Shown here: positions 17,371 through 22,570 of the stretch, one piece after another | Layout of the letters: the number at the start of each line of letters is the position of its first letter | Numbering within the stretch: the stretch's first letter is position 1 | NCBI GenBank assembly: GCA_036260255.1 | Contig: DATAAF010000079.1 | Location: 1 to 22,570, forward strand | From: DASZJY01 sp036260255 | Lineage (GTDB): Bacteria; Actinomycetota; Acidimicrobiia; Acidimicrobiales; AC-14 | Length of the DNA: 22,570 bases | Reading direction: 5' to 3' | Translations under genes and position numbers: made by a program | Notes under the pieces: model-generated | What the model was told of the DNA's origin: nothing | Seen by the model: only the letters and a program-made list of their open reading frames with translations | Database searches by the model: none

Positions 17371-17865
17371 ATGGCCGAGAACGACGGGCTGCTGCGGGCC
17401 AAGGTCCTCGTCGTCTCCGACGGGGTGGTCGCCGGCACCCGGGAGGACCGGTCGGGACCCGCGCTGGCCGCCCTCCTCGTGGACGCCGGGTGGGACGTGG
17501 CCGGATGGGACACCGTCGCCGACGGGGCGGAGAGCGTGGCCCTCGCCCTGCGCCGCCTGGCCGAGGGCTTCGCCGGGCTGGTGGTGACGACCGGTGGCAC
17601 CGGCTTCGGCCCGCGCGACCTCACGCCCGAGGGCACCCGCCTGGTGCTCGACCGGGAGGCGCCGGGGCTGGCCGAGGCGGCGCGCCTCGCCAACCCGGTC
17701 AAGGGACGCCTGTCGCGGGGCATCGCCGGCATCGTCGGCCGCTGCATCGTGCTCAACACGCCCGGCTCGACGGCGGGCGCGGTGGAGTCGTTGGAGGCGG
17801 TGCTCGACGTCCTGCCCCACGCCCTCGCCCTTCTCGCCGACCGGCCCACCACCCACCCGACATGA
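17371..17865 (+). CDS. MogA/MoaB-family molybdopterin-binding protein
   Basis: This family binds molybdopterin and, in MogA, adenylates it during molybdenum cofactor synthesis. The 164 residues show KVLVVSDGVVAGTREDRSGP near the N-terminus, the signature TTGGTGFGPRDLTPEGTR (73-90), PGLAEA, and a late LNTPGST loop, all typical of the fold. MoaB-type and CinA-like relatives share these, so the exact role is uncertain and no gene symbol is given. Its place between fmt and ribD is unusual, since rsmB or rpe often occupies that site in actinobacteria. ATG 17371 is preferred to TTG 17368 because of the -10 box. Its stop overlaps ribD as ATGA. Confidence 0.88.
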   Translation: MAENDGLLRAKVLVVSDGVVAGTREDRSGPALAALLVDAGWDVAGWDTVADGAESVALALRRLAEGFAGLVVTTGGTGFGPRDLTPEGTRLVLDREAPGLAEAARLANPVKGRLSRGIAGIVGRCIVLNTPGSTAGAVESLEAVLDVLPHALALLADRPTTHPT

Positions 17866-18881
17866 CCGGGCCGACCGAGCGCGCCCGTGACCCCGTCGAG
17901 GCGGCGGCCATGGCGCGGGCCCTGGAGCTGGCCGCCTCGGTGCGCACGATCACCTCCCCGAACCCGTGGGTCGGCTGCGTGGTCGAGCCCGGTGGTTTCG
18001 AGGGGGCGACCCACCCGCCCGGGGGGCCCCACGCCGAGCTCGTGGCGCTGGCGGCGGCCGGAGCCGTAGCCCGCGACGCCACCCTCGTCACGACCCTCGA
18101 GCCCTGCTCCCACCACGGCCGGACCCCGCCGTGCGTAGACGCCATCGTCGCCGCCGGGGTGCGGCGGGTGGTGGTGGCCCTCGAGGATCCCGACGCCAAC
18201 GTGCGGGGCGCGGGCATCCGCGCCCTGCGCCAGGCCGGCGTGGAGGTCGAGGTCGGCGTGGGGGCGGCTGAGGCCCGGGCCCAGCTCGCCCCCTACCTCA
18301 AGCACCGCCGCACCGGGCGTCCCTGGGTGGTGCTCAAGCTGGCCGCCACCCTCGACGGCCGTACCGCCGCGCCCGACGGCAGCAGCCGCTGGATCACCGG
18401 ACCGGAGGCCCGCGCCGACGCCCACCGCCTCCGGGCCGAGAGCGACGCCGTGGTGGTCGGGGCGGGCACCGTGCGGGCCGACGACCCGCGCCTCACCGTG
18501 CGCCTCGACGGCCGCCAGGGCGACGGGCGCCAGCCCCTGCGGGTCGTGCTGGGACGGGCCCCGGCGGGCGCCCGGGTGCACCCGGCGGTGGAGCTGGAAG
18601 GTGACCTGGGCGAGGTGCTCGACGAGCTGGGGCGACGGGGCGTCGTCCAAGCCCTCGTCGAAGGCGGGCCGAGCGTCGCCGGCGCCTTCCACCGGGCCGG
18701 CCTGGTCGACCGCTACGTCCTGTACCTGGCCCCCGCCCTGCTCGGGGGCGCCGACGGCCGGCCCGTCCTCGCCGGCGAGGGCGCCGCCACCCTGGCCGAG
18801 GCGTGGCGCGGCCGCATCGTCGGCGTCGAGCGCCTGGGCGACGACCTGCGGGTCGAGCTCGCCCCTGCCGGCGCCGGCTGA
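17862..18881 (+). CDS. ribD: Bifunctional riboflavin deaminase/reductase RibD
   Basis: RibD deaminates the pyrimidine formed by GTP cyclohydrolase II and then reduces its ribose side chain with NADPH. The N-terminal deaminase domain has a zinc site of His57 and Glu59 (PHAELVAL), Cys82 (EPCSHHGRTPPC) and Cys91. The reductase domain starts near residue 154 (PWVVLKLAATLDGRTA) and includes SRWITG, VVVGAGTVRADDPRLTVR and ALVEGGPSVAGAF. At 339 residues it is shorter than the E. coli and Bacillus proteins (about 360-367). The missing part lies in the reductase between ARVHPAVELEG and the LVEGG segment. Key residues seem kept, so it is probably functional. ATG 17862 overlaps the previous stop. Confidence 0.95.
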   Translation: MTGPTERARDPVEAAAMARALELAASVRTITSPNPWVGCVVEPGGFEGATHPPGGPHAELVALAAAGAVARDATLVTTLEPCSHHGRTPPCVDAIVAAGVRRVVVALEDPDANVRGAGIRALRQAGVEVEVGVGAAEARAQLAPYLKHRRTGRPWVVLKLAATLDGRTAAPDGSSRWITGPEARADAHRLRAESDAVVVGAGTVRADDPRLTVRLDGRQGDGRQPLRVVLGRAPAGARVHPAVELEGDLGEVLDELGRRGVVQALVEGGPSVAGAFHRAGLVDRYVLYLAPALLGGADGRPVLAGEGAATLAEAWRGRIVGVERLGDDLRVELAPAGAG

Positions 18882-18883
18882 CC

Positions 18884-19447
18884 GTGTTCACGGGCATCGT
18901 CGAGGAGCTCGGGCACCTCGCCGGACGCGACGGCCGGCGCTTCCGGTTCGCCGCCGAGGTCGTCGTGGCCGACGCGACCCTCGGCGGGTCCATCGCCGTC
19001 GACGGGTGCTGCCTCACCGTCGTCGACCGGGGAGACGGGTGGTGGGAGGCCGACGTGGTGGACGAGACCCTGTCGCGCACCACCCTCGGCAACCTGGCCG
19101 TCGGGGATCCCGTCAACCTCGAGCGGCCGGTGCGCCTGGCCGACCGTCTGGCCGGGCACCTGGTGCAGGGCCACGTCGACGCGGTGGGGGAGGTCCTCCG
19201 GCCGGCGCCCGACCTGGTCGTGTCGGCGCCGGCGGCGGTGCTGCGCTACGTCGTGGACAAGGGCTCGATCACCGTCGACGGCTGCAGCCTGACGGTGGCC
19301 GAGGTGCACGGCGACGGCTTCGCCGTGGCCATCGTCCCCCACACCGCCGAGGTCACTACGCTGGGCCGCAAGCGCTCCGGCGACCATGTCAACCTCGAGG
19401 CCGACCTGGTGGCCAAGTACGTCGAGCGGCTCCTGCGAGGAAGTTGA
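18884..19447 (+). CDS. ribE: Riboflavin synthase (alpha subunit type)
   Basis: This enzyme converts two molecules of 6,7-dimethyl-8-ribityllumazine into riboflavin and a pyrimidine that is recycled. The 187-residue sequence begins with the hallmark MFTGIVEELG and is a tandem duplication of a lumazine-binding barrel: first copy with GGSIAVDGCCLTVV, second with KGSITVDGCSLTVAEV, joined by LAGHLVQGHVDAVG. The C-terminal helix (LEADLVAKYVERLL) is the trimerisation element. GTG 18884 is two bases after the ribD stop and gives the conserved start exactly. Naming follows the E. coli convention for riboflavin synthase; some genomes call it ribC. Confidence 0.97.
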   Translation: MFTGIVEELGHLAGRDGRRFRFAAEVVVADATLGGSIAVDGCCLTVVDRGDGWWEADVVDETLSRTTLGNLAVGDPVNLERPVRLADRLAGHLVQGHVDAVGEVLRPAPDLVVSAPAAVLRYVVDKGSITVDGCSLTVAEVHGDGFAVAIVPHTAEVTTLGRKRSGDHVNLEADLVAKYVERLLRGS

Positions 19448-19451
19448 GCAC

Positions 19452-20684
19452 ATGTCGCCAACCGTCGGGCCGGTGAGGTTCGCCAGGATCGAGGACGCCA
19501 TCGCCGCCTTCGGCCGGGGCGAGATCGTGGTGGTGGTCGACGACGCCGAGCGGGAGAACGAGGGCGACCTCATCATGGCGGCCGAGTTCGCCACCCCTGA
19601 GAAGATCGCCTTCTTCCTGAACCACACCTCGGGCGTCATTTGCTGCCCGATGACGGGAGAGCGCCTCGACGAGCTCGAGCTCCCCCCGATGGTCGTCGAC
19701 AACACCGAGCCCAACCGCACCGCATTCACCGTCTCGGTGGACGCGCGCGTCGGCACCACCACGGGCATATCGGCGGCCGACCGGGCCGCCACCATCGCCG
19801 CCCTGATCGACCCCGAGACCCGGCCCCAGGACCTGGCCCGCCCGGGCCACATGTACCCGCTGCGGGCGCGCCAAGGCGGTGTGCTCAAGCGGGGCGGCCA
19901 CACCGAGGCGGCCGTCGACCTGGCCCGCCTGGCCGGGCTCACACCGGCCGGCGTGCTGTGCGAGGTGGTGAGCGAGGACAAGACCTCGATGGCCCGCCTC
20001 CCCGAGCTCATCGAGTTCGCCGACCGCCACGGCCTGCTCCTCATCTCCATCGCCGACCTCATCCGTTATCGGCGGCAGTCGGAGAAGCTGGTCGAGCGGG
20101 TGGCCGAGGCCCGCATCCCCACCGCCTGGGGCGACTTCACCTGCTACGTCTACGAGTCGCTGCTCGACGGCGACCAGCACGTCGCCCTCGTCCGCGGCGC
20201 GGTGCAGGGCGAGCCCAATGTGCTCGTGCGGGTGCACTCGGAGTGCCTCACCGGCGACGTCTTCGGCTCGCTCCGCTGCGACTGCGGTCCCCAGCTGGAG
20301 GTGGCCATGGAGATGATCGCCGCCGCCGGGCTCGGCGTGGTCGTGTACCTCCGGGGCCACGAGGGACGGGGCGTCGGCATCGCCCACAAGCTCCGGGCCT
20401 ACACCCTCCAGGACGAGGGGGCCGACACCGTCGACGCCAACCTGGCCCTGGGCCTCCCGGTCGACAACCGCGAGTACGGCATCGGCGCACAGATCCTCGT
20501 CGACCTCGGCATCACCACCATGCGCCTGATCACCAACAACCCGGCCAAGTACGGGGGTCTCGAGGGCTACGGGCTGGAGATCGTCGAGCGGGTGGGCGTG
20601 CAGTCTCGGCCCAACCCCGAGAACATCGCCTACCTGCGTACCAAGAAGCGCCGCCTCGGCCACCTCCTCGAGGGGCTCGAGTGA
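19452..20684 (+). CDS. ribBA: Bifunctional 3,4-dihydroxy-2-butanone-4-phosphate synthase / GTP cyclohydrolase II
   Basis: The fusion makes both riboflavin precursors. The N-terminal RibB domain (to about residue 205) converts ribulose 5-phosphate and has the acidic metal loop DDAERENEGD (30-39), with RPGHMYPLRAR and GGHTEAAVDLARLAG. The C-terminal RibA domain opens GTP and carries the zinc cysteines 265, 276 and 278 (HSECLTGDVFGSLRCDCG), then LRGHEGRGVGI and ITNNPAKYGGLEGYGLEIV. At 410 residues it has the usual fused length, with both sites apparently intact. ATG 19452 follows the ribE stop by four bases. No FMN riboswitch precedes any rib gene here. Confidence 0.97.
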   Translation: MSPTVGPVRFARIEDAIAAFGRGEIVVVVDDAERENEGDLIMAAEFATPEKIAFFLNHTSGVICCPMTGERLDELELPPMVVDNTEPNRTAFTVSVDARVGTTTGISAADRAATIAALIDPETRPQDLARPGHMYPLRARQGGVLKRGGHTEAAVDLARLAGLTPAGVLCEVVSEDKTSMARLPELIEFADRHGLLLISIADLIRYRRQSEKLVERVAEARIPTAWGDFTCYVYESLLDGDQHVALVRGAVQGEPNVLVRVHSECLTGDVFGSLRCDCGPQLEVAMEMIAAAGLGVVVYLRGHEGRGVGIAHKLRAYTLQDEGADTVDANLALGLPVDNREYGIGAQILVDLGITTMRLITNNPAKYGGLEGYGLEIVERVGVQSRPNPENIAYLRTKKRRLGHLLEGLE

Positions 20685-20702
20685 CCGGGCTCCGTTGCCC
20701 GG
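20685..20702 (+). other. Hairpin overlapping the ribH ribosome-binding site
   Basis: CCGGGC 20685-20690 pairs with GCCCGG 20697-20702 over a six-base loop, in the only real gap (28 bases) inside the rib cluster. Its last two bases belong to the GGAAGGAG stretch before ribH, so the fold could tune ribH translation. No T-tract follows. Confidence 0.5.
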
Positions 20703-20712
20703 AAGGAGCCGC

Positions 20713-21195
20713 ATGACCACCTACGAGGGACGCCTCCGGGGCGAAGGGATGCGGGTGGCCGTCGCCGCCAGCCGCTTCAACGAGCTCGTCACCGACCGGC
20801 TGGTCGCCGGGGCGCGCGACGGCCTGCTTCGCCACGGCGTCGACGAGGGCTCGCTGACCCTGGTGTGGGCGCCGGGCGCCTTCGAGCTCCCTCTGGTGGC
20901 CCGCCGCCTGGCCGAGTCGGCGGAGTACGACGCCGTCGTCTGCGTCGGCGCGGTCATCCGGGGGGCCACCGACCACTACGAGCACGTGGCCGGCCAGTGC
21001 GCCGCCGGCCTCGGGCGGGTGGCCCTCGACACCGGCGTGCCCGTCGTCTTCGGGGTGCTCACCACCGACACCACCGAGGCGGCGCTCGAGCGGGCCGGCG
21101 GCAAGCTCGGCAACAAGGGCTTCGAGGCCGCCGTCACCGCCATCGAGATGGCCGACCTGCTGCGCCAGCTGCCCAAGGGCGGGGGGCCGGGCTGA
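20713..21195 (+). CDS. ribH: 6,7-Dimethyl-8-ribityllumazine synthase
   Basis: RibH condenses the pyrimidine from RibD with dihydroxybutanone phosphate to form lumazine, the substrate of riboflavin synthase; it usually assembles as pentamers or a 60-mer shell. The 160 residues carry SRFNE (20-24), APGAFELP (53-60), GAVIRGATDHYEHV with catalytic His88, PVVFGVLTTDT and the NKGFEAA phosphate segment. GGAAGGAG at 20701-20708, four bases before ATG 20713, is one of the strongest ribosome-binding sites in the window and fits the high enzyme levels needed. The stop is immediately followed by the hisG start. Confidence 0.97.
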   Translation: MTTYEGRLRGEGMRVAVAASRFNELVTDRLVAGARDGLLRHGVDEGSLTLVWAPGAFELPLVARRLAESAEYDAVVCVGAVIRGATDHYEHVAGQCAAGLGRVALDTGVPVVFGVLTTDTTEAALERAGGKLGNKGFEAAVTAIEMADLLRQLPKGGGPG

Positions 21196-22071
21196 GTGCT
21201 GCGGCTCGTCCTGCCCAAGGGGTCGCTCGAGCAGGCGACCCTCGAGCTCTTCGAGCACGCCGACCTCGCCGTGCAGCGGACGTCCGACGTCGACTACCGG
21301 GCCACCGTCGACGACCCCCGCATAGACGAGGTCCGCATCCTGCGGCCCCAGGAGATCCCCCACTACGTCGCCGAGGGACTGTTCGACCTGGGCGTCACGG
21401 GGCGGGACTGGATCGAGGAGACCGGGCGCGAGGTGGTCTCCCTCGGGGAGCTGCACTACTCGAAGGCCACCGCCCGGCCGGTGCGCATCGTGCTGGCGGT
21501 CGCCGCCGACACCGCGGTGAAGACCGTGGCCGAGCTGCCCAGCGGCCTTCGGGTGTCGACGGAGTACCCCGAACTCACCCGGCGCTACTTCGAGAAGCAG
21601 GGGATCCCTGTGGACGTCCGCCTGTCCTACGGCGCCACCGAGGCCAAGGTGCCGGAGATCGCCGACGCAGTGGTCGAGATCACCGAGACGGGACGAGCCC
21701 TTCGGGCCGCCGGCCTGCGGATCATCGACACGATCCTCGTGAGCTACACCGAGCTCATCGCCAACCCCGAGGCCTACGAGGACCCGGCCCGGCGCCATGC
21801 CATGAACCAGCTGCACACGCTCTTGCAGGGCACGCTGGAGGCGCGGGGGCGCGTGCTGGTCAAGCTCAACGTGAGCGAGGCCGACCTCGACAAGGTCATC
21901 GGGCTCCTGCCCGCCCTCAAGGCGCCGACCGTGTCGAAGCTGTTCGGCACCGACGCCTACGCGGTCGAGACGGTGGTGCCCAAGGCCCAGATCAACACGT
22001 TGATCCCGGCGTTGCGCGACGCCGGCGCCTCCGACCTCATCGAGCTGGCCCTGTCCAAGATCGTCCACTGA
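21196..22071 (+). CDS. hisG: ATP phosphoribosyltransferase, long form
   Basis: HisG joins ATP and PRPP in the first step of histidine synthesis. The 291-residue protein starts LRLVLPKGSLEQATLELFEHADL and has RPQEIPHYVAEGLFDLGVTGRDWIEE and the substrate-binding region YGATEAKVPEIADAVVEITETGRALRAAGLRI. The extra C-terminal domain from about residue 215 is the ACT-like regulatory module through which histidine inhibits the long form, so HisZ should not be required. GTG 21196 directly follows the ribH stop. In Streptomyces, hisE lies between ribH and hisG; here there is no room for it. The 3' end overlaps the next ATG as TGATG. Confidence 0.96.
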   Translation: MLRLVLPKGSLEQATLELFEHADLAVQRTSDVDYRATVDDPRIDEVRILRPQEIPHYVAEGLFDLGVTGRDWIEETGREVVSLGELHYSKATARPVRIVLAVAADTAVKTVAELPSGLRVSTEYPELTRRYFEKQGIPVDVRLSYGATEAKVPEIADAVVEITETGRALRAAGLRIIDTILVSYTELIANPEAYEDPARRHAMNQLHTLLQGTLEARGRVLVKLNVSEADLDKVIGLLPALKAPTVSKLFGTDAYAVETVVPKAQINTLIPALRDAGASDLIELALSKIVH

Positions 22072-22280
22072 TGGCCGCGACGGGCACCGTCGCCGCCTTC
22101 GACGAGCACAAGGGCGTGGGTACCGTCCAGGCCGACGACGGGCGGGAGCTCCCCTTCCACTGCACGAGCATCGCCGACGGCTCCCGCACGATCGAGGTGG
22201 GCGCCCGCGTGAGCTTCGCCGTCGTGGCCGGCCACCGCGGCCGGTGGGAGGCGGCCGACCTCGCCGTCGCGCCTTCCTAG
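22071..22280 (+). CDS. Small cold-shock-domain-like protein
   Basis: A 69-residue protein that resembles a single cold-shock (OB-fold) domain: GTVAAFDEHKGVGTVQADDGRELPFHCTSIADGSRTIEVGARVSFAVVAGHRGRWEAADL. The order of a short strand with Phe, a Gly-x-Gly turn, DG-x-E-x-x-FH and VG-x-x-V-x-F fits the family, but the classical RNP1 motif (KGFGFI) is altered to KGVGTV. Nucleic-acid binding is therefore inferred, not certain. ATG 22071 overlaps the hisG stop by one base, so it is probably translated with hisG. Its TAG shares a CTAG palindrome with the stop of the convergent gene. Confidence 0.75.
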   Translation: MAATGTVAAFDEHKGVGTVQADDGRELPFHCTSIADGSRTIEVGARVSFAVVAGHRGRWEAADLAVAPS

Positions 22281-22570
22281 CCTCCGGCTCCGGCGCCGGC
22301 CCGGCGCTGGGCCTCGAGGAACGCGAACTGGAGGTTCGTAAGGGCGTCGCGCAGCGGCTTCTCGTTCTCGCCCAGGCGGTTGCCGAGCCGCTCGACCACC
22401 GCGGCCATGGCGTCGATCGCGACACGCGCCTCCTCCAGGCGGGGTTGCTCCTGGTCGAGGTGGAGGGCGGCCAGCTGGAACAGGCCGATGCAGTGGTTCG
22501 CCACGACCAGGGCGGCGGGCGCCTCGAGGAGCTCCTTCTGCACCTCGGCCTGGAGAGCGGCCGCCTCCTC
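22277..22570 (-). CDS. DUF1844-type conserved protein, 5' end beyond the window
   Basis: On the minus strand the frame is open from the window edge to a TAG at 22279-22277, giving 97 visible residues. The all-helical sequence (VVANHCIGLFQLAALHL, then RLEEARVAIDAMAAVVERLGNRLGENEKPLRDALTNLQFAFLEAQRR) fits the DUF1844 family of small conserved proteins of unknown function. A GTG at 22543 is the first visible start, but the frame continues upstream (EEAAALQAE), so the true start probably lies outside. The Gly/Ala tail is unstructured. It runs toward hisG and the cold-shock-like gene, and the stop codons overlap. Confidence 0.75.
   Translation of the reverse strand, partial: EEAAALQAEVQKELLEAPAALVVANHCIGLFQLAALHLDQEQPRLEEARVAIDAMAAVVERLGNRLGENEKPLRDALTNLQFAFLEAQRRAGAGAGG

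Noticed and set aside
17820..17900. FMN riboswitch upstream of ribD, and SAM riboswitch upstream of metK
   Set aside because: ribD and metK starts overlap the preceding genes, and I saw no conserved riboswitch core in front of either gene or in other gaps.

Overview
The window is a dense stretch of high-GC housekeeping chromosome, almost certainly from an actinobacterium. The main lineage evidence is the order mihF-gmk-rpoZ-coaBC-metK-priA, because mIHF is an actinobacterial protein. PyrD is of the class 1B type and several genes have leaderless promoter signatures. Together these fit a deep-branching group such as Acidimicrobiia better than Streptomyces or Mycobacterium, but that placement is inference. 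I found no mobile element, phage, CRISPR array, rRNA or tRNA.

Layout. Positions 1-210 are the 3' end of nusB. Positions 224-805 (minus strand) hold an unrecognised three-helix membrane protein, lower in GC than its surroundings. Positions 806-978 form a divergent control region with a candidate promoter, a PyrR-binding hairpin and a strong intrinsic terminator. Positions 913-9844 are a complete pyrimidine operon, pyrR-pyrB-pyrC-carA-carB-pyrD-pyrF, covering every step from bicarbonate and glutamine to UMP except pyrE (not in the window). Most of its genes overlap at their ends. Positions 9893-13597 hold mihF, gmk, rpoZ, coaBC and metK: nucleoid architecture, GMP kinase, RNA polymerase omega, CoA synthesis and SAM synthesis. 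Positions 13594-17345 hold a degenerate priA, a histidine phosphatase, def and fmt. Positions 17371-21195 hold a MogA-type gene and the riboflavin set ribD, ribE, ribBA and ribH. hisG (21196-22071) and a small cold-shock-like protein follow. A DUF1844-type gene converges from the right edge.

Functional logic. The pyr operon appears to be controlled by its own first product. PyrR should bind the hairpin at 867-898 when UMP is plentiful and shut off expression, with the terminator at 937-960 available to stop transcription. rib genes are translationally packed with no visible FMN riboswitch, and metK has no SAM riboswitch.

No clearly new system is present. The points most worth checking are the PyrR attenuator whose terminator seems to lie inside the translated 5' end of pyrR, a hairpin repeat encoding the same peptide at the starts of carA and coaBC, three genes that appear to start at CTG, class 1B PyrD without PyrK, and a repeated TANNNT-N6/7-start leaderless signature.
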